This document shows, piece after piece, positions 48,842-57,539 of a stretch of DNA of 64,000 nucleotides (its first letter is position 1; each line of letters begins with the position of its first letter). The DNA lies in NCBI GenBank assembly GCA_963841425.1, contig CAWJCL010000005.1, positions 124,001 to 188,000 on the forward strand, read 5' to 3'. This stretch comes from DATEOR01 sp963841425 (lineage in GTDB: Bacteria; Actinomycetota; Thermoleophilia; Gaiellales; Gaiellaceae). Made by a program: the position numbers and the translations under genes. The notes under the pieces were generated by a model. It was not told where the DNA came from. It worked only from the letters and a program-made list of their open reading frames with translations, and did not search any database.

Positions 48842-50950
48842 ATGAGGCTTCGGGTACTCGCCGAGACGGCCACCCGCGATACCTTCGCCGGGCTCGAGAC
48901 CTGGCAGATCGTCCTCTGGTACTCGCTGATCGTCCTCTCGGTCTCGATCTTCGTCTACGGCCTCGCACGCCTCCTCCTCAAGTACCGCCACGGACGCGGC
49001 CACGAGAAGCTCGGCAAGCGGCGCGAGCGCGCAGTCAGGGTGGGCAAGGTCGTCCTCACCCACGCCTGGATCAAACGGCGTGACCCGCTCGCCGGCGTCG
49101 GCCACCTCTTCGTCTTCTACGGCTTCATGGTGCTCTTCGCGGGCACCGCCATCCTCGCGTTCCAGGACGACTTCGCCGAGCCGGTTCTCGGCTTCGACTT
49201 CTGGCACGGCTGGTTCTACAAGGTCTACTCGCTCTTCCTGGACGTCTTCGGCGCCGCGCTCGTCGTCGGGCTCGCCTACTTCACGGTCAAGCGCGGGATC
49301 CTGAGGCCGTTCCGCCTGCGCTACTGGCGGCCCGTCGAGCCGGCCGAGCCCTTGCGCAACCAGCCTCGCCGCTACGAGGTCGGCGACTGGGTCTTTCTTG
49401 GAAGCCTCTTCTTCCTCGCGCTGACCGGCTTCCTGCTCGAATCGTTCCGCATCGCAGCCGACAACCCGAGCTTCGAAGTCTGGGCGCCGGTGGGCTACGC
49501 CATCGGGCAGGGGTTCCGCGCACTCGGCTTCGAGGACGGGGCGGCGGCGGACGCGCGCGCGGTCGACTGGTGGGTGCACGGGGTCTTCGCGCTCTTCTGG
49601 GTCTCCTCGATCCCGTTCACGAAGGCCGTGCACATGCTGGCCGGGCCGGCCGGCGTCGCGGTCAAGGACGACCGGGCGGGCAACCGCCTCGCGCCACTCC
49701 CGGCAGGCGCCAAGGCCGCGGACGTGGGCTATGCGTTCATCGACTCGCTTCTGCCCAAGCACCTACTCGACCTGGACGCCTGCACCAAGTGCGGCAAGTG
49801 CCACGCCGCATGCCCGGCGACCGCGACCGGCTATCCGCTCTCACCGCGCGACCTCGTCCTCGACCTGCGCGAGGTCGCCGAGGGCTCGATGGGGAACCGC
49901 GCAGCGCTCGGCATCGCGCCCGAGTTCCCCGAGCACGCCCAGATCCTCGGGACGATCAAGTCGGAGACGCTCTGGTCGTGCATGCAGTGCATGGCCTGCG
50001 TCGAGATCTGCCCCGTCGGGATCGAGCACGTCCCGATCATCAACCAGATGCGCCGCGCCCTCGTCGAGAAGGGCGACATGGACGGCCAGTTGCAGCAGAC
50101 GCTCGAGACCATCTACACCTCCGGCAACTCCTTCGGCGAGGCGAAGCGCAAGCGCGGGCGCTGGGCGAAGGACCTCGATTTCGAGGTGAAGGACATCCGC
50201 AAGAGCCCGGCGGAACTGCTGTGGTTCGTGGGCGACTACGCGTCCTTCGACCCCCGAAACCAGAAGGTGACCCAATCGCTCGCGCGCATCCTGCGCCGCG
50301 CCGGCGTCGACTTCGGGATCCTCTACGACGGCGAGCGTACCGCCGGTAATGACGTACGCCGCGTCGGCGAGGAGGGCCTCTATGCGGATCTCGCCGAGGA
50401 GAACGTCGCGACGATCTCCGGCTGCAGCTTCGACCGGATCCTCACCTCGGACCCGCACAGCTTCAACACGCTCAAGAACGAGTACCCCGAGTTCGGGGGC
50501 GAGTGGGACGTGCTGCACCACTCGCAGCTCCTCCTCGAGCTGATCGAGAGCCGGCGACTGAAGGTGAAGAAGGGCCTCGGCTACCGCGTCACCTACCACG
50601 ACCCGTGCACCCTCGGCCGCTACAACGGCGTGTACGACCCGCCGCGCCAGGTGCTCGAGGCGCTGGGCGTGGAGCTCGTCGAGATGCCGCGGAACCGCGA
50701 CAACGCACTCTGCTGCGGCGCGGGCGGCGGACGCATCTGGATGAAGGAGCTGAAGGGCGAGGACTCCCCGCGCCCGAGCGAGCTCAGGATCGACGAGGCC
50801 GTCGGCGTCGGCGGCATCGACTACTTCGTCGTCGCCTGCCCGAAGGACGTGACGATGTACGAGGACGCGATCAAGACATCCGGCCACCAGGGCGAGATCG
50901 AGCTCCGCGAGCTTTCGGAGCTCGTGTACGAGTCGCTCGCACTTGCCTGA
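48842..50950 (+). CDS. Membrane Fe-S oxidoreductase, ETF:quinone reductase-type (EtfD-like)
   Basis: 702 residues: an N-terminal part with about five to six transmembrane helices including a NarI-like cytochrome b region (residues 20-230), two 4Fe-4S ferredoxin motifs (CTKCGKCHAACP and CMQCMACVEICP), and two CCG domains (HDPCTLGRYNGVYD and ALCCGAGGGR) as in heterodisulfide reductase. This architecture is found next to etf genes as the ETF to menaquinone link in organisms lacking ETF-QO. It would complete the TMA-to-membrane electron route. Confidence 0.88.
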   Translation: MRLRVLAETATRDTFAGLETWQIVLWYSLIVLSVSIFVYGLARLLLKYRHGRGHEKLGKRRERAVRVGKVVLTHAWIKRRDPLAGVGHLFVFYGFMVLFAGTAILAFQDDFAEPVLGFDFWHGWFYKVYSLFLDVFGAALVVGLAYFTVKRGILRPFRLRYWRPVEPAEPLRNQPRRYEVGDWVFLGSLFFLALTGFLLESFRIAADNPSFEVWAPVGYAIGQGFRALGFEDGAAADARAVDWWVHGVFALFWVSSIPFTKAVHMLAGPAGVAVKDDRAGNRLAPLPAGAKAADVGYAFIDSLLPKHLLDLDACTKCGKCHAACPATATGYPLSPRDLVLDLREVAEGSMGNRAALGIAPEFPEHAQILGTIKSETLWSCMQCMACVEICPVGIEHVPIINQMRRALVEKGDMDGQLQQTLETIYTSGNSFGEAKRKRGRWAKDLDFEVKDIRKSPAELLWFVGDYASFDPRNQKVTQSLARILRRAGVDFGILYDGERTAGNDVRRVGEEGLYADLAEENVATISGCSFDRILTSDPHSFNTLKNEYPEFGGEWDVLHHSQLLLELIESRRLKVKKGLGYRVTYHDPCTLGRYNGVYDPPRQVLEALGVELVEMPRNRDNALCCGAGGGRIWMKELKGEDSPRPSELRIDEAVGVGGIDYFVVACPKDVTMYEDAIKTSGHQGEIELRELSELVYESLALA

Positions 50951-51309
50951 TGGCTCACATCGCGCTCGCCGTAAGAGATCGGGAACGCTCGCGGCGCTTC
51001 TACGAGACCTACTTCGAGTTCGATCCCGCGACAGCCTGGGTCGCCGAGGACGGTGTGCTCCTCATCGACGGCCCCGGCGGCATCCTCCTCGCACTCGGCG
51101 AGACCGACGAGCCGATCGAGCTGCCGAGCTTCCTCCACTTCGGCTTCCGAAGCGCGGCCGACCCCGAGGAGGTGCGCATTTTCCGCGACCGCCTCGCCGG
51201 CGACGGGATCGAGATCGCAGAGTTCTGGGACGAGCCCGAATACGTGAGCGTGAAGTGCCGCGATCCGGACGGCTACGTCATCGAGCTCGCATGGGAACCC
51301 GCCGGCTAG
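50950..51309 (+). CDS. VOC-family (glyoxalase-like) protein
   Basis: 119 residues: HIALAVRDRERSRRFYETYF and YVSVKCRDPDGYVIELAW, the glyoxalase/bleomycin-resistance fold with metal-ligand candidates His and Glu. The start overlaps the upstream stop by one base. Actual substrate unknown. Confidence 0.75.
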   Translation: MAHIALAVRDRERSRRFYETYFEFDPATAWVAEDGVLLIDGPGGILLALGETDEPIELPSFLHFGFRSAADPEEVRIFRDRLAGDGIEIAEFWDEPEYVSVKCRDPDGYVIELAWEPAG

Positions 51310-51944
51310 GCCGGGAAGACTCTGACCATGATGTCGGTGGGATTGCCGCCGTTCGTCGGCGTGATGTCGTCCGGACAGGCGGACGAGGCGACGACGAGGT
51401 CCCTGAGGGCACGCATGAGGACGTAGTCGCCGGCCCGGGAGAGCGCCGGCTCGATCTCGATGATGCGCCCGTCGGGCCCGATCTTCGTGTTGTAGAAGAA
51501 GTTCACGGGCTCCCAGAAGCGGCGGGGCGCGTAGCCGAATGCGGCGAGCTCGCGGTTGAAGTTGTCGGTGCAGTTCCGGTGGTCGGGATAGCCGAGCGCC
51601 TCGTAGGTCTCGCGATTGCACGCAATGCCGAAGGTGTCGTGCCGGCCGACGGTGTCCTCGACGAGCTCGAGGAGCGGGTTCCCCTCCCCGTCGTAGAAGC
51701 TCTGGCCGGGAAGGGGGTAGAGCCCATCCACGAGCGCGCGGGTCACGGTCGTCGAGAGCCCGATCCCCGGCCGGCTGCGATGGAACGCGAGGAAGTCCGA
51801 GACCTGGCAGCCCTGCAGATCCTCGATCTGGACGTATTCGCCGGCCGCGAGCTCGTACGCCTTGGCGTCCGCCGGACCGACTCGGGCCTCGGCGCGCGGC
51901 TCGGCGAGCGTGTCGATGACGGATCGCGTCGACTCGAGGGCCAT
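51306..51944 (-). CDS. DUF1989 (urea-carboxylase-associated-type) protein
   Basis: 212 residues with TRALVDGLYPLPGQSFYDGEG, RNCTDNFNRELAAFG, and SACPDDITPTNGGNPTDIMV, the DUF1989 block near the end. Often located with urea-carboxylase or amine-catabolism genes. Its end overlaps the VOC end by 4 bases (convergent). Divergent from the second GcvT-like gene with only 44 bp between. Confidence 0.78.
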   Translation of the reverse strand: MALESTRSVIDTLAEPRAEARVGPADAKAYELAAGEYVQIEDLQGCQVSDFLAFHRSRPGIGLSTTVTRALVDGLYPLPGQSFYDGEGNPLLELVEDTVGRHDTFGIACNRETYEALGYPDHRNCTDNFNRELAAFGYAPRRFWEPVNFFYNTKIGPDGRIIEIEPALSRAGDYVLMRALRDLVVASSACPDDITPTNGGNPTDIMVRVFPA

Positions 51945-51988
51945 CGATTTCCTAGGCTACACCCGTCTTCCCACGAAAAGGAGCTTCC

Positions 51989-53095
51989 GTGAGCAAGGAG
52001 ACCGCGTTCTACCCCCGCCTGAAGGCCTTGACGGACGAGTGGATGGACCTGTTCGGCTACTGGGCACCGACGGTCGTGACCGAGACGCAGGAGGAGTACC
52101 GCGCCGTGCGCGAGACCGCAGGCCTCATGGACTTCACGATGCTCCGCAAGGTCGACATCGAGGGCGAGGGCGCGCAGGACTTCGTCAACTCGATGGTCAC
52201 ACGCGACGTCTCGAAGCTCACGCCTGGACACATCGCCTATGGCGCGCTTACGGACGAGGACGGGAAGATGGTCGACGACTGCACTTCGATGATGCGCGCG
52301 CCGGACAAGATCCGCTTCTGCGGCGCGAACGACCGCGACTACGAGATCTTCCGCGAGAAGGCACCGGGCTCCATCACCGTCCGTGAGTTCACGGACGCGA
52401 TGCCGCACCTCTGCCTCCAGGGGCCGAAGAGCCGCGAGATGCTGCAGGGACTCGCCAACCAAGACCTCTCCAACGAGGCCTTCCCGTACTACACGTTCCG
52501 CGAGGACGTCGAGATCGCAGGCATCCCGGTCTTCATGACCCGGCTCGGCTACACGGCGGAGCTCGGGTACGAGCTCTGGGTCGGCCGCGACCGCGCGCTC
52601 GAGCTCTGGGACGCGCTCCTCGAGCACACCGAGCCCCAGGGGATGAAGGTGATCGGGATGGTCGCGCTCGACCTCTTCCGGATCGAGGGTGGCTTCATCA
52701 TCGGCGGCATCGAGTACGACCCCACCGTCTCTCCCTTCGAGTGCGGGCTCGGGTGGTCGGTCGACTTCGGCAAGGGCGACTTCCAGGGCCGCGAGGCACT
52801 CGAGCGGGACAAGGAAGCGACCCGGCTCAGGCTCACGAGCGTCGTCCTCGAGAGCGGCGGCGACGAGGCTTCCGGCGGAGAGATCTTCGTGGACGGAGAC
52901 GAGGTCGGCCTCGTCACGCAGGCCGTCGAGTCGCCATACCTCGGCGGAAAGACGCTGGGACTCGCGAAGATGCGCAAGGATCTCATCGAGGTGGGGCGCT
53001 CGATCGACGTCCAGATCGGGAACGAGCAGGTGCGGGGCGAGCTCGTCACGCACCCCGTGTACGACAAGGAGCGACGGAGGGCCAAGGAGACCTAG
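51989..53095 (+). CDS. GcvT-like aminomethyltransferase family protein (2)
   Basis: 368 residues, the same length as the first GcvT-like gene. Motifs VRETAGLMDFTMLRKVDIEG and MTRLGYTAELGYELW mark a folate-binding barrel. Residues surrounding the usual GcvT Asp are altered from the canonical T-protein, so a THF-dependent demethylase is plausible. Start GTG 51989 with AAAAGGAGC upstream. Followed by DUF2182, close enough for co-transcription. Confidence 0.75.
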   Translation: MSKETAFYPRLKALTDEWMDLFGYWAPTVVTETQEEYRAVRETAGLMDFTMLRKVDIEGEGAQDFVNSMVTRDVSKLTPGHIAYGALTDEDGKMVDDCTSMMRAPDKIRFCGANDRDYEIFREKAPGSITVREFTDAMPHLCLQGPKSREMLQGLANQDLSNEAFPYYTFREDVEIAGIPVFMTRLGYTAELGYELWVGRDRALELWDALLEHTEPQGMKVIGMVALDLFRIEGGFIIGGIEYDPTVSPFECGLGWSVDFGKGDFQGREALERDKEATRLRLTSVVLESGGDEASGGEIFVDGDEVGLVTQAVESPYLGGKTLGLAKMRKDLIEVGRSIDVQIGNEQVRGELVTHPVYDKERRRAKET

Positions 53096-53097
53096 GC

Positions 53098-53793
53098 GTG
53101 GCAGGGTGGTCGACACTGGGCTGGCGGGACGATCGTTGGGTCGTGACCCCGTTCTGGATCGCTGGAGCGGGCCTCGTCCTCGTAACCGCCGCCGCGTGGA
53201 TCTTCGTCATCGCCACGAGCGGCGGCAGCGACATGGAGATGATGCCGAGCGCCGGCGCCTACCTCGGCTCATGGACGATGATGATGGCGGCGATGATGCT
53301 CCCGTCGGTCGCGCCATTCGCGCTCCTCTACGCTCGCGGAGCCTCGACCGCGGCTGCGCCCGGTTTCCTTGCACTCGGTTATCTCGGCGTTTGGGCGCTC
53401 GCCGGCATACCGGCGTACGCAGTCGACCGCGCCCTCGGGATGGACCATCCGACGGCAACAGCTGCCGTCCTGATCGCGGGTGGGCTCTACCAGTTGTCGC
53501 CGCTCAAGCAGGCGTGCCTCGGCAAGTGCCGCTCGCCGGTGGACTTCCTCGTCCAACATTGGCGCCCAGGGCTGGGCGGGGCGTTCCGACTCGGGGCCCA
53601 TCACGGCGCGTACTGCCTCGGCTGCTGCATCGCGCTCATGGCAATTCTCGTGGCGGCGGGCGGCATGGGCCTCGCCTGGGTGGCCGCGATCGCGCTCGTC
53701 GTCGCGGCCGAGAAGCTCCTCCCGCATGGGCCGCTGCTCGGCAAGGTCGGAGGAGTAGGATTGATCGCTGCCGGAATCGTCGTCGCGTTGTGA
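53098..53793 (+). CDS. DUF2182 membrane protein
   Basis: 231 residues with about six transmembrane helices; GSWTMMMAAMMLPSVAPFALLY, the Met-rich first helix, and LSPLKQACLGKCRSP are the family signature. Met and Cys suggest copper or other metal handling. Starts 2 bases after the GcvT-like stop (GTG 53098) and is followed by DUF1326, a pairing seen elsewhere. Confidence 0.82.
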   Translation: MAGWSTLGWRDDRWVVTPFWIAGAGLVLVTAAAWIFVIATSGGSDMEMMPSAGAYLGSWTMMMAAMMLPSVAPFALLYARGASTAAAPGFLALGYLGVWALAGIPAYAVDRALGMDHPTATAAVLIAGGLYQLSPLKQACLGKCRSPVDFLVQHWRPGLGGAFRLGAHHGAYCLGCCIALMAILVAAGGMGLAWVAAIALVVAAEKLLPHGPLLGKVGGVGLIAAGIVVAL

Positions 53794-53806
53794 AAGGAGA
53801 TCTCGC

Positions 53807-54415
53807 ATGGCTGACTGGGAGCTGACCGGAACTGTCCTCGTCGGCTGCAACTGCGACTACGGATGCCCGTGCAACTTCAATGCTCCGCCGACCACCGGTG
53901 ACTGCGAGGGCGGCTGGGTCTGGCACATCGAGAAGGGCCGGTACGGCGACGTCGGCCTCGACGGCCTCACGGTGGCGATGTTCGCGGACTGGCCAAAGGC
54001 AATCCACGAAGGCGGCGGCAAGGCGGTCGCGTACTACGACGAGCGCGCCGACGACCTGCAGCGGAAAGCGCTGGAGAACCTCCTCCGCGGCGGCGAAGGC
54101 GGGCCGTGGGGCATCTTCATCAACACCTACGACCTCCTAGAGGTGACCCCGGCAGCGATGGAAGTCAACCTCGACGGCGAGCGCTCGAGCTACACCGTCG
54201 GGGATGTGGCCGAGCTGCAGATGGAGCCGATCAAGAACCCGGTCTCGGGCGCGGAGGTGCGCGCAGGCGTCGAGCTCCCCACGGGGCTCATCTTCAACGA
54301 GGGCTGGTGCGCGGCGTCGACCGTCTTCAGAGTGAAGGGCGGCGACGAGGTCACCTACGACCACTCGGGCAAGCAGGCCGAGTACGCGCCCTTCTCGTAC
54401 GCCAGCGCCGCCTAA
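53807..54415 (+). CDS. DUF1326 protein
   Basis: 202 residues with a Cys-rich start GCNCDYGCPCNFNA (residues 13-26) and LIFNEGWCAASTVFRV near the end. Family of unknown function, often with DUF2182. No membrane segment. Ends 4 bases into the convergent aminotransferase gene. Confidence 0.82.
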   Translation: MADWELTGTVLVGCNCDYGCPCNFNAPPTTGDCEGGWVWHIEKGRYGDVGLDGLTVAMFADWPKAIHEGGGKAVAYYDERADDLQRKALENLLRGGEGGPWGIFINTYDLLEVTPAAMEVNLDGERSSYTVGDVAELQMEPIKNPVSGAEVRAGVELPTGLIFNEGWCAASTVFRVKGGDEVTYDHSGKQAEYAPFSYASAA

Positions 54416-55800
54416 CGGTTCATGCGTTCGCCGGCCTCGGCGAGGACGTCGCCGAGGATGGAGACGATCTCGTCGATCTCGGCCTGGTCGGCCACGAGCG
54501 GCGGCGAGATCTGTACCACGGGATCCCCCCGGTCGTCGGCGCGGCAGATAAGGCCCGCCTCGAAGAGTCGCGGCGAGAGGAAGCCGCGCAGGAGCGTCTC
54601 GCACTCCTCGTCGCTGAAGGTCTCGCGCGTCTCCTTGTCCTTCACGAGCTCGAGCGCATAGAAGAACCCGGTCCCACGGAGATCTCCGACGATCGGCAGG
54701 TCGAGGAGCTGCGACAGGGCATGATGGAAATAGCCCTGCTTCTCGGCCACGTGCTCGACGATCCGCTCGCGGCGCATGATCTCGATGTTCTTGAGCGCGA
54801 TCGCCGCCATCACGGGATGCCCGCCGAACGTGATCCCGTGGCTGTACATGGAATTGCCCTCGAGGAACGGCTGCATGACCGAGTCGCGCGCGATGACGGC
54901 GCCGATCGCCGCGTGCGCGGAGGAGAGGCCCTTGGCGGAGGTGATGAGGTCCGGGCGAATGTCGTAGCGCTCGGAGCCGAACCAGGCGCCGACGCGCCCG
55001 AAGCCGGTGATGACCTCGTCGGCGCAGAGCAGGATCCCGTAGCGGTCGCAGATCTCGCGCACCCCCTGCCAGTAGCCCTGGGGCGGCGTATACGAGCCGC
55101 CCGCATTCTGCACCGGCTCGAAGATGACCATCGCGACCGTCTCGGGGCCGGTCTGCTCGATCGTCTCCTCGAGGTCCTGCAAAAGGAACGCGGTGAACTC
55201 TTCCTCGGTCTCCTCGGGAGGCCGGTGGTAGCGGTTCGTGTTGTGGACGTGGTGTACGTCGGGGACGAGCGGCTCGAACGGCGTTCGGAGCGACGCGATG
55301 CCGTTGATCGAGAGCGCGCCCATGGTCGTCCCGTGGTAGGCGATGCGTCGCGCGATCGCCTTCCAGCGGCGCTCGCCGCGGGCCGCATGGTACTGGCGCG
55401 CGAGCTTCCAGGCCGACTCGACCGCCTCGGAGCCGCCCGAGACGAAGAAGACGCGGTTGAGGTCGCCGGGCGCGACGGACGCGACCTCGGCCGCGAGCTC
55501 GATCGCGCGCGGGTGCGCATAGCTCCAGTTCGTGTAGAAGGGGAGCTCGCGGAGCTGCGCTGCGGCGGCCTCGCCGATCTCGTCCCCGAAGCCGTAGCCG
55601 ATGTTGACGGCGAAGAGGCCCGCGAGCGCGTCGAGATAGCGCTTGCCATTGATGTCCTCGAGGTAGCAGCCGTCCCCGCGCACGATGATGGGGATGTCCT
55701 CGCCCGTGTAGCTCGACATGCGCGTGAAGTGCAGCCAGAGGTGATCCCGGGCGGCCTTCTGCAGCTCGGCGGGGGAAAGCGAGGTGACGGGGGTACTCAC
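54412..55800 (-). CDS. Class III aminotransferase, probable putrescine/diamine aminotransferase
   Basis: 462 residues from GTG 55800, with AAGGAG before it; a longer frame to 55833 overlaps potC. PLP site DLITSAKGLSSAHAAIGAV with the Lys, ILLCADEVITGFGRVG with Asp, and VFFVSGGSEAVESAWK. Substrate is inferred from the adjacent pot importer and aldehyde dehydrogenase: a polyamine or omega-amino acid. Last gene of the operon. Confidence 0.82.
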   Translation of the reverse strand: MSTPVTSLSPAELQKAARDHLWLHFTRMSSYTGEDIPIIVRGDGCYLEDINGKRYLDALAGLFAVNIGYGFGDEIGEAAAAQLRELPFYTNWSYAHPRAIELAAEVASVAPGDLNRVFFVSGGSEAVESAWKLARQYHAARGERRWKAIARRIAYHGTTMGALSINGIASLRTPFEPLVPDVHHVHNTNRYHRPPEETEEEFTAFLLQDLEETIEQTGPETVAMVIFEPVQNAGGSYTPPQGYWQGVREICDRYGILLCADEVITGFGRVGAWFGSERYDIRPDLITSAKGLSSAHAAIGAVIARDSVMQPFLEGNSMYSHGITFGGHPVMAAIALKNIEIMRRERIVEHVAEKQGYFHHALSQLLDLPIVGDLRGTGFFYALELVKDKETRETFSDEECETLLRGFLSPRLFEAGLICRADDRGDPVVQISPPLVADQAEIDEIVSILGDVLAEAGERMNR

Positions 55801-56672
55801 ACTGCTCCTTTCGGTTGACGGCGCCACTGCCACAGGACATTCGCGAGCATGAATGCGACCGCGATGAAGAAGATGGCTGAGCCGATGACGTTGATCTGCG
55901 GCGGAACAGCGACCCGCGCCGCTCCCCAGACGAAGAGCGGGAAGGTCTGGTCCGCGCCCGCGACGAGGTACGTGATGACGAAGTCGTCCACGGAGAGGGC
56001 GAAGGCAAGGAGGAATCCGGCGAGGATCCCCGGCCAGATGAGGGGAAGGGTCACCTTGAAGAACGCCGTCAATGGGCTGGCGTAGAGATCCGCCGCCGCC
56101 TCTTCGAGATGCCGGTCTTTGCCCGCCAAGCGAGCGCGCACGGTCACCACCACGAAGCTGATGTTGAACATGATGTGTGCGATCAGGATCGTGACGAAAC
56201 CGAGCTTGAAGCCGAGAATCCCGAACGGCCCCTGATTGAGGAAAAGCGTCAGGAGTGAGGAGCCCATCACGATCTCCGGGGTGGCCATCGGCAGGAAGAT
56301 GAGGAGGTTCGTCGCACCCTGGCCGAGGAACTGGTGGCGGACGAGCGCCATCGCCATCAAAGTCCCGATGATCGTCGCGAAGAAGCTCGAGGCAAGCGCG
56401 ATCTCGATCGAAAGCCGCACGGCATCGCTGAGGCCCGGGTAGTCGAACGGATGGAGCCAGTTGTTGAGCGTGAAGCCCTGCCAGGCGAAGTTGAAGCGGC
56501 CGATCGGGTCGTTGAACGAGAACACGACGACGACCACGATCGGGATGAGCAGGTAGGCGAACGCGAGCACTGCGAAGAACGTGAGCGTGTGTCTACGCAC
56601 GAGCGCCCACGCGCGGCTGAGCACGCCGGGCCTGTGCCGCGGGGCGGCGACGGTCTCAACGGCGGTCGTCAT
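55797..56672 (-). CDS. potC: Polyamine ABC transporter permease PotC-like
   Basis: 291 residues, six transmembrane helices, and the permease motif EEAAADLYASPLTAFFKVTLP (EAA loop). Overlaps potB by 4 bases and the aminotransferase by 4. Works with PotA, PotB and PotD. Confidence 0.88.
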   Translation of the reverse strand: MTTAVETVAAPRHRPGVLSRAWALVRRHTLTFFAVLAFAYLLIPIVVVVVFSFNDPIGRFNFAWQGFTLNNWLHPFDYPGLSDAVRLSIEIALASSFFATIIGTLMAMALVRHQFLGQGATNLLIFLPMATPEIVMGSSLLTLFLNQGPFGILGFKLGFVTILIAHIMFNISFVVVTVRARLAGKDRHLEEAAADLYASPLTAFFKVTLPLIWPGILAGFLLAFALSVDDFVITYLVAGADQTFPLFVWGAARVAVPPQINVIGSAIFFIAVAFMLANVLWQWRRQPKGAV

Positions 56673-57529
56673 GCAGTTCCCGTCGTCACGCGCTCGGTCC
56701 CCACGCTTCGCGCGTAGATGACGATCAGGACGAGGATGGAGGCCATGAGGACGAACGAGAGCGCCGCTGCCTGCGGATAGTCCGCCGAGACCTTGAACTT
56801 CGACTGGATAACGTTCCCGATCATCAGCTGCTTCGGCGTGCCGAGCAGCTGCGCGTTGATGAAGTCACCCGCGGCGGGAATGAACGTCAGGAGCGTGCCC
56901 GCGAAGACGCCCGGCAACGAGAGCGGGAACGTCACCCTGAAGAACGCCTTCGCCCGGTTCGCGTAGAGGTCCTCGGCCGCTTCGATCAGCCGCTGGTCGA
57001 TCTGCTCCAGGCTGACGTAGATCGGGAGCGCCATGAAGGGCAGGTAGTTGTAGGTGATGCCGGCGATCACAGCCGTCGTCGTCGCGAGCAGCCGGCCGTC
57101 CGAGGAGACCAGGTGCAGGTTCTGGAGGGTGGAGACGACGATGCCGTCGTCGGAGAGGATCGTCTTCCAGGCGAGCGTCCTGATCAGGTACGTGACGAAG
57201 AACGGCGCGATGATCAGGAGGAGCAGCAGGTTCTTCCACCGCCCGCCGCGGAAGGCGATCCAGTACACGAGCGGATAGCTGATCAGGAACGCAAATATTG
57301 TTGCGAGCCCCGCGTACTCGAGCGAGCGGATGAAGTGTGCTCGGTAGAGCGTGAACGCGTCGGTGTAGTTCTCCCACGCCCATGTGAAGGTGAAGCCGGT
57401 GAAGATGTCGCCCGAGTTCAGTGACGTCTTCGCCAGGTAGTACATGGGCAGGAGAAAGAACAGGGCCAGCCAGAGGATCCCCGGTAGAAGGAGCAGGTAT
57501 GGCGTGGCCCAGCGATTGCGGTGGAGCAG
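56669..57529 (-). CDS. potB: Polyamine ABC transporter permease PotB-like
   Basis: About 286 residues. The first ATG (57445) would omit the conserved first helix, since the frame upstream reads LLHRNRWATPYLLLLPGILW and then FFLLPM, exactly as in PotB. No ATG, GTG or TTG is available upstream; CTG at 57527-57529 with an AGGGGG ribosome-like site 6-7 bases before fits best. EAA motif EAAEDLYANRAKAFFRVTFP. Interesting example of a likely non-canonical start. Confidence 0.82.
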   Translation of the reverse strand: MLHRNRWATPYLLLLPGILWLALFFLLPMYYLAKTSLNSGDIFTGFTFTWAWENYTDAFTLYRAHFIRSLEYAGLATIFAFLISYPLVYWIAFRGGRWKNLLLLLIIAPFFVTYLIRTLAWKTILSDDGIVVSTLQNLHLVSSDGRLLATTTAVIAGITYNYLPFMALPIYVSLEQIDQRLIEAAEDLYANRAKAFFRVTFPLSLPGVFAGTLLTFIPAAGDFINAQLLGTPKQLMIGNVIQSKFKVSADYPQAAALSFVLMASILVLIVIYARSVGTERVTTGTA

Positions 57530-57539
57530 GGCTGACCCC

